Shown here in pieces: positions 16,087 to 24,257 of a DNA stretch of 64,000 nt. A program made the position numbers and the translations under genes. Numbering within the stretch: position 1 is the first letter of the stretch; every line of letters begins with the position of its first letter. The stretch is from Streptomyces sp. ITFR-21 (lineage in GTDB: Bacteria; Actinomycetota; Actinomycetes; Streptomycetales; Streptomycetaceae), in the NCBI RefSeq assembly GCF_031844685.1, contig NZ_CP134605.1, positions 372,001 through 436,000 on the forward strand, given 5' to 3'. Below the pieces are notes generated by a model that was given only the letters and a program-made list of their open reading frames with translations, was not told the origin of the DNA and searched no databases.

Positions 16087-17129
16087 CGCGGTCCTCCCGG
16101 TGTGACGGTCTCCAGGTTCTCCGGACTCCGCACGTCCCGCCGTCCTTCCGGGTTCTGCGCGGCCCGCGCCGTACGGGGGGCCCGCGGCGTCCCCGCGCCC
16201 CGCAGCGTCTCCACGGCGAGGGCGTGCGGCTCGCCGCGGGCGGAGGTGACGCGGTGCACGAAGGCGGGGCCGTCCGCGTCCCGGTACGCGGTGGTGGTGA
16301 CGCGGGCGGTCTCCAGCAGGCCGAGCGGCTGGTGGAGGTCGAAGGCCAGCTCGCGGTGGCCGAGCGCGAGGGTGCCGAGCAGCTGCGGGTCGGTGGCCTC
16401 CGCGGCGAGCAGCAGCGCCTCGCGGGATTCGGCGAGCAGGTCGGGGACGGGGACGAAGGTCCACTGGTCACCCGGTTCGCACAGGTGCCGGTGGGCGGTG
16501 ACGGTCCGGTGGTGGTCGGGCGCGAGGCGCTCGGCGGCGGCTTCCAGCCGGGCGACGCGGTCGGCGACCGTGGAGTGGCGGCGGTCGGCGCCCCGCTCGT
16601 CGGGGCCGAGCAGCGCGAGCAGTTCCGCCGGAAGGGGGCCGAGCGCCGCGCCGACCAGGGTGCCGGGGGCGAAGCGGGAGACGGTCGCGGTCAGCCGCAC
16701 CCGCGCGAAGACCCCGCCGTCCCCGTCCCCGTCCCCAACGCCGACGCCGCGCCCGGCACCGTCCCCGCCCCGGCCGGACCCGGCGCGGCCGGACCCGGCG
16801 CGGTCGGACCCGGCGCGGCCGGACCCGGCGCGGAAGACCGTGTCACAGGTGACCGTGACATCGCGGGGGCGGCGGAAGACGACGGCCGTCTCGCGGGTGA
16901 AGGAGGTGGCGGCCAGGAAGGTGTGCGGGCGCGGGAAGTCGATCTCGGCGGTGGCCAGGGGGAAGCCGACGCCGTGCCGGCCCATCAGTTCCGGGACGGG
17001 CCGCAGATGCTCCTCCAGCCAGGCCGTCCAGCCGTCGACCGCCTGGGACAGCAGGGTACGGGGGTGGATCTCCACCTCGCCGAACTGCGTCGGGTTGCTT
17101 CTGACCCGCTCGGTCACGGTGCGGACCAC
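16080..17129 (-). CDS. Probable double hot-dog-fold protein of an acyl operon
   Basis: The start is a GTG at 17129, a few bases after the ligase stop; the frame extends to 17282 inside the ligase. 349 residues. Two regions share one pattern: about 16-100 (VEIHPRTLLSQAVDGW ... ATAEIDFPRPHTFLAATS ... VVFRRPRDVTVTCDTVF) and about 223-310 (FVPVPDLLAESREALLLAA ... LAFDLHQPLGLLETARVTTT). This suggests tandem hot-dog folds, as in acyl-thioester dehydratases, thioesterases and AfsA-like enzymes. That reading is inference. A Gly/Ser/Arg/Asp stretch (100-139) from a DNA minisatellite interrupts the first domain between two strands. Confidence 0.6.
   Translation of the reverse strand: MVRTVTERVRSNPTQFGEVEIHPRTLLSQAVDGWTAWLEEHLRPVPELMGRHGVGFPLATAEIDFPRPHTFLAATSFTRETAVVFRRPRDVTVTCDTVFRAGSGRAGSDRAGSGRAGSGRGGDGAGRGVGVGDGDGDGGVFARVRLTATVSRFAPGTLVGAALGPLPAELLALLGPDERGADRRHSTVADRVARLEAAAERLAPDHHRTVTAHRHLCEPGDQWTFVPVPDLLAESREALLLAAEATDPQLLGTLALGHRELAFDLHQPLGLLETARVTTTAYRDADGPAFVHRVTSARGEPHALAVETLRGAGTPRAPRTARAAQNPEGRRDVRSPENLETVTPGGPRW
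16771..16830. repeat. In-frame 15-bp minisatellite (4 copies)
   Basis: Four consecutive copies of CGGCCGGACCCGGCG, the third with one C-to-T change, lie inside the double hot-dog gene and encode an AGSGR-type peptide repeat. A GTCCCC triplet repeat adjoins at about 16718-16735. The unit is a multiple of three, so length changes keep the frame. Confidence 0.9.
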
Positions 17130-17136
17130 GGCCGGC

Positions 17137-18795
17137 TCACCGCTCCCAGGCCGGGGCCGGGCCGGTGAGCAGCCGGCTGCGGGCGGCGCCGCGGCGCCAT
17201 TTGCCGCTGGTGGTCCTGGGCAGCCAGTGCGGCGGCACGATCCTGACCCGTACGGCGGCCAGGCCCAGGTGCAGCGAGACACGGCCGGCGATCTCCCGGG
17301 CGAGCCGGTCGTGTTCCGCGGGGTCGGCGGCCTCGGACTCGGCGACGAGCATCAGGTGTTCGTCGGGTTCCATGGGGTTCACGGCGAAGGCCACGCACCG
17401 CTCGCGGTGGACGCCGGGCACGCCGCGGGCGGCGGCCTCGGCGTCCTCGGGGAAGTAGTTGACGCCCCGGACGATGATCATCTCCTTGGAACGGCCGGCG
17501 ATGAAGAGGTGGCCGTCCAGGAGGAAGCCCAGGTCTCCGGTGCGCAGCCAGGGTCCGTCGAAGGAGGCGGCGGTCGCCGCCTCGTCGTGCAGGTAGGCGG
17601 TGGTCAGCGAGCGGCCCCGGAGCTGGATCTCGCCGAGGGTGCCCTCGGGACAGGGCTTGCCGCCGGCGCCGACGACCCGGGTCCGTACGCTGTCGACCGG
17701 GCGGCCCGCCGACACCAGCGCCTTGGCGGCCGGGTCGTCCGCCGGTACGCGGACGACCCGGCCGGCCGCGAGCAGGTCCCGGTGGACGTACTCGACGACC
17801 GGCGGTGTGCCGGGTACGGACAGGGCCGCGACCAGGGTCGCCTCGGCCAGGCCGTAGCCGGGGCACAGGACGTCGGGCGGGGCGCCGGCCGCCTCGACGG
17901 CGCGGGCGAAGCGTTCCAGCGTCTCGGGCAGCACCGGTTCGGCGCCGTTGAGGCACAGCCGCAGCCGGGACAGGTCCAGGCCGCGGACCCAGTCCATGTC
18001 GGCGGCCTCGGCCATCCGCTGGTAGCAGAAGTCCGGGCCGGCCAGGCAGGTGCCGCCGCTGTCGGCGACGTACTCCAGGAAGGCCCGCGGGCGGCGGATC
18101 AGGGTGAGTGGGCTGAGGATGTGCAGGTCGCCGCCGTGGAAGAGCTGGACGAGATCGGTGACCAGCCCGAAGTCGTGGTAGTGCGGCAGCCAGTTGACCC
18201 AGACGTCGGCCCTGGTGACCCGGCAGGCGCGGGCGAGTGCCTCCACCCCGTGCACGGCGGCGGTGTGGGTGAGGGTGACCCCGCGGGGCGCGCTGGTGCT
18301 GCCGGAGGTGAACTGGACGATGGCCAGCGCCCGCGGGTCGCAGGCGCCGGTACGGGGGACGGTCCCGGTCTCGTCCATCGGTATCAGCCGCAGGTCGGGG
18401 CGCAGCAGCCGCAGGTGCTCGGCGCAGGCGGCCAGTTGGGGGCCGACGACCAGGTGGCGCATCCTAATGGTGTCGACCAGCGGGGCGAGCCGTTCGGCCT
18501 GGGCCCGCTGGCTGCCGAGCCCGGTCAGCGCGGGCATGGCGGTGACGGCGGCGCCGTGCCGCAGCACCCCGAAGAACGCGGCGAAGAACGCGGGGCCCGG
18601 CTCGGCGAGCAGGCCCACCACTTCGTCCCGGCCGACCTCCCGGGTGTGCAGGACGTCGGCGAACAGGGCGGAGTCGTGGGCGAGTCCGGCGACGGTGCGG
18701 CTCTGCCCGGTCTCGGGGAAGACCAGCCGTCTGCCGCCGTGCCGCCGGGCCGCCTCGTCCAGCGCCGCCGGAAGGGTGTCGGGCGCGGCGCTCAC
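17137..18795 (-). CDS. Fatty acyl-AMP ligase (FAAL-type)
   Basis: 552 residues from a GTG at 18795 that overlaps the previous stop as GTGA. An ANL-superfamily enzyme: the P-loop FTSGSTSAPRGVTLTH lies at ~160-175, then WLPHYHDFGLV, PGYGLAEATL, LRTGDLGFLLDGHLFIAGR, KEMIIVRGVNYFPEDAE and the C-terminal PRTTSGKWRR with the adenylation lysine. HYHDFGLV and RGVNYFPEDAE are features of fatty acyl-AMP ligases, which hand the acyl-adenylate to a carrier-protein phosphopantetheine rather than to CoA. The obvious acceptor is the ACP two genes upstream. Confidence 0.88.
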   Translation of the reverse strand: MSAAPDTLPAALDEAARRHGGRRLVFPETGQSRTVAGLAHDSALFADVLHTREVGRDEVVGLLAEPGPAFFAAFFGVLRHGAAVTAMPALTGLGSQRAQAERLAPLVDTIRMRHLVVGPQLAACAEHLRLLRPDLRLIPMDETGTVPRTGACDPRALAIVQFTSGSTSAPRGVTLTHTAAVHGVEALARACRVTRADVWVNWLPHYHDFGLVTDLVQLFHGGDLHILSPLTLIRRPRAFLEYVADSGGTCLAGPDFCYQRMAEAADMDWVRGLDLSRLRLCLNGAEPVLPETLERFARAVEAAGAPPDVLCPGYGLAEATLVAALSVPGTPPVVEYVHRDLLAAGRVVRVPADDPAAKALVSAGRPVDSVRTRVVGAGGKPCPEGTLGEIQLRGRSLTTAYLHDEAATAASFDGPWLRTGDLGFLLDGHLFIAGRSKEMIIVRGVNYFPEDAEAAARGVPGVHRERCVAFAVNPMEPDEHLMLVAESEAADPAEHDRLAREIAGRVSLHLGLAAVRVRIVPPHWLPRTTSGKWRRGAARSRLLTGPAPAWER

Positions 18796-20675
18796 CGGGC
18801 ACCCTCGCCTAAGGGAGCGGCGGCGGCCGCGGCGGCGAGCCACTCCTCGTACGCCTCCAGGTAGTCGTCCGAGGCGAGCGGGCTGCGCAGGACGGCGTCG
18901 GGGATCGCGAAGGCGCGGGTGAGCAGCGGGAGCTGGGCGGCGAGGTCGCTGTGCAGCCTGCCGCGGCGGGCCTCCAGGTCGGCGGCTTCCTCGGGGCCGA
19001 GCAGCCCGTGGCCGGCGAACCAGCTGAAGTCCTCCTCGACGCAGCGCAGGGTGTAGACCTCGGCGAGATCCTCCAGCAGGGCGCCGACGGCCGGTGCGAC
19101 GGCCCGCTCGGCGGCGGCGAACAGCGCCGCGGCGGCCGACCGCCGGCCGCAGGTCTCGGCGAGCTGCCGGACCTGTTCCACCTGGCTGTTCCAGGTGCCG
19201 AACACCGAGTCGCGGGCGCGTTCCCCGGCCCGCAAACCCTGCAGGACGTCCTGCCGCAGCCCGGCCGCCCGCTGCCCGAGCAGCCACAGCCACCAGCGGC
19301 CGGTGTCGGCCGGCGGCGAACCGGCGGCGCCGGGGCCGTCCGGGCCGGTGCGGGGGTCCGTCCCGGCGGGTACGGCGTGCGGCTCGTCCAGCAGCTGCCG
19401 GCCGGCCTTGATCATGATGACCTCGTTGTCGCCCTCGGCGGTGACCACGCCGTGGTTGACGACCAGGTAGTCCATGATCCGGTTCATCGAGAACAGCCCC
19501 TGGGCGCCGCAGCGTTCGCGGCACACCTCCAGCACCCACCGGGTGTTCCAGGAGGTCAGCGCCTTGCAGATGGCGATCTGCCGGACGGTGGCCTCGTCCA
19601 GCGGCTCGCCGTTCTCCCGCTGCCGGGCCAGCGTGTTCGCGGTGTCGTTGAAGAGGAACGACAGGGCGTACGTGGCGGCCAGGCACTCGGTGAGCGCCGT
19701 GTGGTGGGTGCGGTAGTCGGCGAGGACGACCTGGCCGCGGCCGGGTGCGAAGGTGCGGCGCTGTCCCGCGTACCGGACGGCGATGGCCAGGCCCGCCCGG
19801 GACATCGCCAGCGAACCGGCGGTGAGGCAGATCTTGCTGCCCTCGATGTTCTCGATGGAGCCGAGGAAGCGGGCGATCTTGTCCCGGAGCAGGCCGCCGA
19901 GGGTGCCGGTGGCGGCCAGTTCTCCGTGTTCGTCGGCGAGCAGGGCGTCCAGGCCGACCCGTACCCGGTCGAAGGAGGTGACCGCGTTGTCCAGGGCGAG
20001 CACCGGCTTGCCCGGCAGCGGCACGATCCGCACCCCGGGGGCGGCCCGCGTTCCGTCGGTCAGCCGGACCAGGAAGGGCAGGACGCCGCACTCGCGGTCG
20101 TCGACGAAGGTCCTGGCGAGGACGACGGCGAGCTTGGGGACGCCGTTCAGGCTGGTGTTCGGCATGAACTTGCGCGCCCGGGGGCGGGGGGTGTGCAGGA
20201 CGAACTCGCGGGCCGCCGGGTCGTAGCGGGCCTCGGTCTCCAGGGCGACGAGGTTGTTGCCGTAGCCGAGTTCGCTGGCCATGAAGACGCCTACGGCGCG
20301 CAGTTCCTCCAGTTCCGTGGCGAGCGGTCCGAGGTCGGGGCGGCGGGCGGCGTGCCGCAGCAGGCCGGCCAGGACCAGGTTGTAGTGCGAGGCCATCACC
20401 GCGAACAGGGTGCCGTCGGTGATCGCCGCCCATTCGTGCAGCGCGGTCAGCCGGTGGACGTCGGCGAGCAGGTCGCGGGCCGGGTGAACGTAGCGGTTCA
20501 GCTCGGCGAGCCGGGCGTAGGCGCGCGCGGTGACGGCGGCCGGCGGGCCGGGTTCGCCGCCGGTGTCGTCGAAGTGCGGGCCGGCGAAGTGGCCGGCCAG
20601 TTCGGCGCGCATGTTTTGCCGGCCGTCGGCCAGCAGGGCGGTCAGTTCGGCGAGGGTCTCCTCCGTGCCGGTCAC
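18792..20675 (-). CDS. Acyl-CoA oxidase/dehydrogenase-like enzyme
   Basis: 627 residues from a GTG at 20675, overlapping the ACP stop as GTGA. The N-terminal half has the acyl-CoA dehydrogenase pattern (MASELGYGNNLVALETEA, YDPAAREFVLHTP, ARKFMPNTSLNGV, ALDNAVTSFDRVRVGLDALL). The C-terminal half matches acyl-CoA oxidases (GLFSMNRIMDYLVVNHGVVT, AEGDNEVIMIKAGRQLL; the last segment equals the oxidase GGDN.V box). FAD-dependent alpha-beta desaturation is the family reaction. Next to an ACP and an acyl-AMP ligase, it probably acts on an acyl-ACP. Codon 622 is TTA (18810-18812). Confidence 0.85.
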   Translation of the reverse strand: MTGTEETLAELTALLADGRQNMRAELAGHFAGPHFDDTGGEPGPPAAVTARAYARLAELNRYVHPARDLLADVHRLTALHEWAAITDGTLFAVMASHYNLVLAGLLRHAARRPDLGPLATELEELRAVGVFMASELGYGNNLVALETEARYDPAAREFVLHTPRPRARKFMPNTSLNGVPKLAVVLARTFVDDRECGVLPFLVRLTDGTRAAPGVRIVPLPGKPVLALDNAVTSFDRVRVGLDALLADEHGELAATGTLGGLLRDKIARFLGSIENIEGSKICLTAGSLAMSRAGLAIAVRYAGQRRTFAPGRGQVVLADYRTHHTALTECLAATYALSFLFNDTANTLARQRENGEPLDEATVRQIAICKALTSWNTRWVLEVCRERCGAQGLFSMNRIMDYLVVNHGVVTAEGDNEVIMIKAGRQLLDEPHAVPAGTDPRTGPDGPGAAGSPPADTGRWWLWLLGQRAAGLRQDVLQGLRAGERARDSVFGTWNSQVEQVRQLAETCGRRSAAAALFAAAERAVAPAVGALLEDLAEVYTLRCVEEDFSWFAGHGLLGPEEAADLEARRGRLHSDLAAQLPLLTRAFAIPDAVLRSPLASDDYLEAYEEWLAAAAAAAPLGEGAR

Positions 20676-20944
20676 CGGCCGGTTTCCCGGTACCCGGCCG
20701 GGTGCGCGTGAACGTAGTCGAGTACGTCGCGCGGGGTGGCGATGCGGTCCAGGTCGGGATCGGGGATCGGGACGCGCAGTCGGTTCTGGAGGGCCTCGGC
20801 GAACTGGACCATCGCCAGCGAGTCGAAGCCGAGTTCGCGGAAGGAGGAGTCGAGCAGGTCGTCGCCGGCCGCCGGAAGGCTCCGGGTGTGCGGCAGGCAT
20901 TCCCGCATCAGTTGTGCGAGCGCGCCGACGGACAGGTTCTCCAC
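20672..20944 (-). CDS. Acyl carrier protein
   Basis: 90 residues from the ATG at 20944. It is a four-helix carrier protein with the phosphopantetheine site ELGFDSLAMVQF; the modified Ser is about residue 42. It begins the minus-strand operon, with the oxidase-like gene overlapping its stop. It differs from a housekeeping AcpP in sequence (LMRECLPHTRSLPAAG start, RIATPRDVLDYV end) and resembles stand-alone ACPs of specialised acyl pathways. About 280 bp of unassigned sequence separates it from the next gene upstream. Confidence 0.9.
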   Translation of the reverse strand: MENLSVGALAQLMRECLPHTRSLPAAGDDLLDSSFRELGFDSLAMVQFAEALQNRLRVPIPDPDLDRIATPRDVLDYVHAHPAGYRETGR

Positions 20945-21226
20945 AGCATCACACCCCTTGCGGCCGGACCCTAGGGGAACCTGGTGCCGCTGATGACCTG
21001 CCGCACCTTCTTTTGTAGATGAGCCCGTCGGCCCTGTCCATGGTCATCAGGCCCGGGGCGGCGAGCTGCCGGTAACCCGGCACCGGATTGTGCCGGAGGC
21101 AAGTGCCGACGGGATGCCGCCGTGGACGCCCGCCCGCTCCCGCTGTCGGCGGGGCGGGCGGCGGTCCTCGGCGGTCGGACCGGATCGTGCGGGCGGGACC
21201 GGGCGTACGGGACCGGGCGTACGGGC

Positions 21227-22216
21227 TCAGAAGGCGGCGGCCGGGTTCACCTGGGAGGTGGTGACGCCGGTGCCGGTGACACCCCACTTGGCGAAGATCC
21301 TGGCGTAGTCGCCGGAGGCGATCAGCTTGTTGACGGCGTCGGCGAGCGCCTTCGCGATCGGGGAGCCCTTCGCGGTGGCGAAGCCGACGGTGGTGGAGCT
21401 GATCTGGCCGAGGAACTTCGTGCCGGCGATGTGCGCCGCGTCGTACTTCAGGCCCAGCGTCGGGCCGAAGTAGACGTCCACCTTTCCGTTGCCCAGGCCG
21501 AGGATGATGGGGGCGGTGTCGTTGAAGTACTGCACGGTGTAGGGCTTCCTGCCGGCCGCCGGGCACTGCTTGGCGGCATCGGTGAGGATCTGCTGGAAGG
21601 TCGTCCCCGGGGTGGTGGCGACGGTCAGCCCGCACAGGTCGGTGAGCTTGGTGACGGAGTCCAGCGGGAGGTCCTTCGCGCCGAGGAAGGACTGGCCGTC
21701 GACGAGGTAGCTGGCGAAGTCCACCACCTTCAGCCGGGCCGCGGTGACGCCGAAGTTGGCCTGACCCACGTCGTACTTGCCGTTCTGCACCCCGGGGATG
21801 ATGCTGGCGAAGGTCCCGTACTCCTGCTTCCACGTCACGCCCAGCACCTTGGCGACGGCCTCGCGCAGGTCGACGTCCAGGCCGACGGTCGTGCCGTCGG
21901 CGGTCTGGCCGGCGTGCGGCAGGCCCGAGGTGCCGGGCGAGCGGACGACGCCCGCGGTGATGGTGCCGCGGTCCCGGATCGCCGCGGGCAGCTCCGCCTT
22001 GAGCGCCGGGTCGGCCGCGATCGAGGAGACCACGTCCTGGGTCGGGATGGCGGTGGAGGTCGCGGCGGGCGTACCGCCGGCGGCGGTCGTCTCCTTGCCG
22101 CCGTCGGACGACGAGCCCGAACCGCCGCAGGCGGCGGCCAGCAGCAGGCAGGTGAGGGCGGCCGCCACGGCGGCCAGGCGCGGGAGACGGCGGGCGGGAC
22201 GTCCTGGAGTGCTCAC
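21227..22216 (-). CDS. ABC transporter substrate-binding lipoprotein (amino-acid type)
   Basis: 329 residues. The N-terminus is a lipoprotein signal with the lipobox LAAAC (lipidated Cys30), then a Gly/Ser/Thr-rich linker. The binding domain is of the polar amino-acid family: DRGTITAGVVRSPGTSG, GLDVDLREAVAKVLGV, GKYDVGQANFGVTAARLKVVDFA, TTPGTTFQQILTDAAKQC and a final helix YARIFAKWGV. It is the third gene of the operon after permease and ATPase. The upstream leader peptide suggests a sulfur-containing amino acid as ligand. Confidence 0.9.
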   Translation of the reverse strand: MSTPGRPARRLPRLAAVAAALTCLLLAAACGGSGSSSDGGKETTAAGGTPAATSTAIPTQDVVSSIAADPALKAELPAAIRDRGTITAGVVRSPGTSGLPHAGQTADGTTVGLDVDLREAVAKVLGVTWKQEYGTFASIIPGVQNGKYDVGQANFGVTAARLKVVDFASYLVDGQSFLGAKDLPLDSVTKLTDLCGLTVATTPGTTFQQILTDAAKQCPAAGRKPYTVQYFNDTAPIILGLGNGKVDVYFGPTLGLKYDAAHIAGTKFLGQISSTTVGFATAKGSPIAKALADAVNKLIASGDYARIFAKWGVTGTGVTTSQVNPAAAF

Positions 22217-22287
22217 GGGCAGCCTTTCGGATGGGGTGAGGTGGCGGGACGGCGTACGGGAACGGGGAACGGGAGCGGAGCCGGGGG

Positions 22288-23061
22288 TCAGAGGACCGCG
22301 GCCAGGAAAGCGCGGGCCCGTTCGTGCCGGGGGTTGTCCAGGACGGCGGCGGGTGTGCCGGACTCGACGATCCGGCCGCCGTCGAGGAAGACCACGGTGT
22401 CGGCGACCTCGCGGGCGAAGGCGATCTCATGGGTGACGACGATCATCGTCATGCCGCTGAGCGCGAGGTCCCGCATCACCGCGAGCACGTCGCCGACGAG
22501 TTCGGGGTCCAGGGCGCTGGTGGGCTCGTCGAAGAGCAGCAGCCGGGGCTCCATCGCGAGCGCGCGGGCGATGGCGACGCGCTGCTGCTGGCCGCCGGAC
22601 AGCTGCCGGGGGTAGGAGTCCTGCCGGCCGTCGAGCCCGACCCGGGCGAGCAGTTCGCGGGCCCTGGCCGCGGCCTGCTTGCGGGTGACGCCGCGTACCG
22701 CGACCGGCGCCTCGGTGAGGTTCTCCAGCACCGTCAGGTGCGGGAAGAGGTTGAACTGCTGGAAGACCATGCCGATCCGGGCCCGCTGCCGGGTGATGGC
22801 CCGGGGCCGCAGCTCGTGCAGTCTGCCGCCGTCGTGGCGGTAGCCGACGATCTCGCCGCCGATCTCCACGAAGCCGGCGTCGGGCTTCTCCAGGTGGTTG
22901 ACGCAGCGCAGCAGGGTGGACTTGCCGGAGCCGGAGGGGCCGAGCAGGACCGTCACCTCGCTCTCGCGCACGTCCAAATCCACGCCGTCCAGGACGAGGT
23001 GGGTGCCGAAGCTCTTGCGCAGGCCGCGCACCCGCACCAGCGGGCGTCCGTCGTCGGTCAT
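22288..23061 (-). CDS. ABC transporter ATP-binding protein (amino-acid type)
   Basis: 257 residues from the ATG at 23061, overlapping the permease stop (ATGA). It carries Walker A GPSGSGKST, Q-loop MVFQQFNLF, signature LSGGQQQRVAIARAL, Walker B LLLFDEPTSALDPE and the switch His in VVTHE. FNLFPHLTVLENL and SALDPELVGDVLAVM are typical of GlnQ/HisP-type ATPases that energise polar amino-acid uptake. It works with the permease and binding protein on either side of it. Confidence 0.95.
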   Translation of the reverse strand: MTDDGRPLVRVRGLRKSFGTHLVLDGVDLDVRESEVTVLLGPSGSGKSTLLRCVNHLEKPDAGFVEIGGEIVGYRHDGGRLHELRPRAITRQRARIGMVFQQFNLFPHLTVLENLTEAPVAVRGVTRKQAAARARELLARVGLDGRQDSYPRQLSGGQQQRVAIARALAMEPRLLLFDEPTSALDPELVGDVLAVMRDLALSGMTMIVVTHEIAFAREVADTVVFLDGGRIVESGTPAAVLDNPRHERARAFLAAVL

Positions 23062-24071
23062 GACAGTCCCGCCAGGTGCTTGGTGTCCGCGGTGCCGAAC
23101 AGCGGGAGGTTGGCCCGAGCCACCTGCCACAGGCCGCGGCCGGTGCGGTCGCCGCCGCGGCCGTAGTACCGCTCGACGTAATACTGTCCGACCGACAGCA
23201 GGGTGGTGAGGATGACGTACCAGAGCGTGGCGACCATCAGCAGCGGCATGATCAGGAAGTTCTCGTTGTAGATCAGCTGGGTCGAGTACAGCAGGTCCTG
23301 GACGGCGATGACGCTGACGATCGAGGTCGCCTTGAGCATGCCGATCAGCAGGTTGCCGGAGGCCGGGATGACGGCGGGCATCGCCTGCGGCAGCACGATC
23401 CGGCGGAAGATACGGCCGCCGCCGAGGCCGAGTGCCTGGGCGGCCTCGGTCTGGCCGCGGTCGACGGACAGCAGTCCGCCGCGCACGATCTCGGCGGAGA
23501 AGGCGGCCACGTCCAGGCTGAGCCCGACGTAGGCGGCGAGGATGCCGCTGAAGAGGTGCGCGGTCTTGACGGTCACGAACTCGTGGCCGAACGGGATGCC
23601 GAGCGACACCTGCGGGTAGAGGGACGCCAGTTCGTACCAGAAGAGCAGTTGGACCAGCGGCGGGACCGAGCGCACCAGCCAGACGTAGCCGAAGCTCAGG
23701 CCGCGCAGGATGTGGTTGCCGGACAGGCGCATCGCGGCGATGCCGATGCCCAGCAGGTAGCCGGTGGCCATGACCGCGCCGGTGAGCCAGAGGGTGAGCT
23801 CCAGGCCGTGGATGATCGAGCCGCGCAGGAAGTAGTCCCCGACCGTGCCCCACTGGAAGCGGGGGTTGGTGACCAGGGTGTTGACGAACATCGCGAACAG
23901 CACCAGCAGGACCGCCGCGGACGCCCAGCGGCCGGGGCGGCGCAGCGGCACCAGCCGGGCGGCCAGCAGCGCCTCGTCGGTCGCCTGGTGGTCGAGCGGC
24001 GGCGGCGCGCCCTCCGGCGGCGGCTGCCCCTGGGGGGCGGCCGGTACCGGGCTCGTCTCCTGCTGCTTCAT
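23058..24071 (-). CDS. ABC transporter permease (amino-acid type)
   Basis: The start I prefer is the ATG at 24071 (MKQQETSPVPAA) with GGGAAG upstream; an ATG at 24089 adds six residues. 337 residues. A Pro-rich cytosolic tail of ~50 residues precedes the helices. The coupling loop EAAQALGLGGGRIFRRIVLPQAMP is the EAA motif of His/Glu/Gln-type permeases, and ELTLWLTGAVMATGYLLG opens the conserved membrane core. A single permease gene implies a homodimer. Confidence 0.93.
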   Translation of the reverse strand: MKQQETSPVPAAPQGQPPPEGAPPPLDHQATDEALLAARLVPLRRPGRWASAAVLLVLFAMFVNTLVTNPRFQWGTVGDYFLRGSIIHGLELTLWLTGAVMATGYLLGIGIAAMRLSGNHILRGLSFGYVWLVRSVPPLVQLLFWYELASLYPQVSLGIPFGHEFVTVKTAHLFSGILAAYVGLSLDVAAFSAEIVRGGLLSVDRGQTEAAQALGLGGGRIFRRIVLPQAMPAVIPASGNLLIGMLKATSIVSVIAVQDLLYSTQLIYNENFLIMPLLMVATLWYVILTTLLSVGQYYVERYYGRGGDRTGRGLWQVARANLPLFGTADTKHLAGLS

Positions 24072-24257
24072 CGGTGCTTCCCGTCTCATCGGGTGGGTGC
24101 GCGGCGGTACGCGGCGGGTGTGGGCAAGGAGGGCACCGCGCCGCGGCCTTGGAGAGGCGGGCGGGCGGTGCGCGTCGGGACCGCCGCCGCACGGGGTGCG
24201 GAAGGACGGGGGGGGGGGGTACGAGGAGGCAGGCGCGCCCGTGAGGGGCTCAGCCGG

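Noticed and set aside
18464..18480. TAA triplet inside the acyl-AMP ligase that might be another TTA codon
   Set aside because: In the reading frame it is ATT-AGG (Ile-Arg), not TTA.
15373..18864. 1163-codon plus-strand frame opposite the acyl operon
   Set aside because: Gly/Gln/Arg/Val-rich antisense shadow of four convincing minus-strand genes.
17137..20433. Single 1098-codon minus-strand frame across two genes
   Set aside because: The ligase part is real, but the upstream part is an Arg-rich shadow; the oxidase-like gene is in another frame with a clear GTGA junction at 18792-18795.
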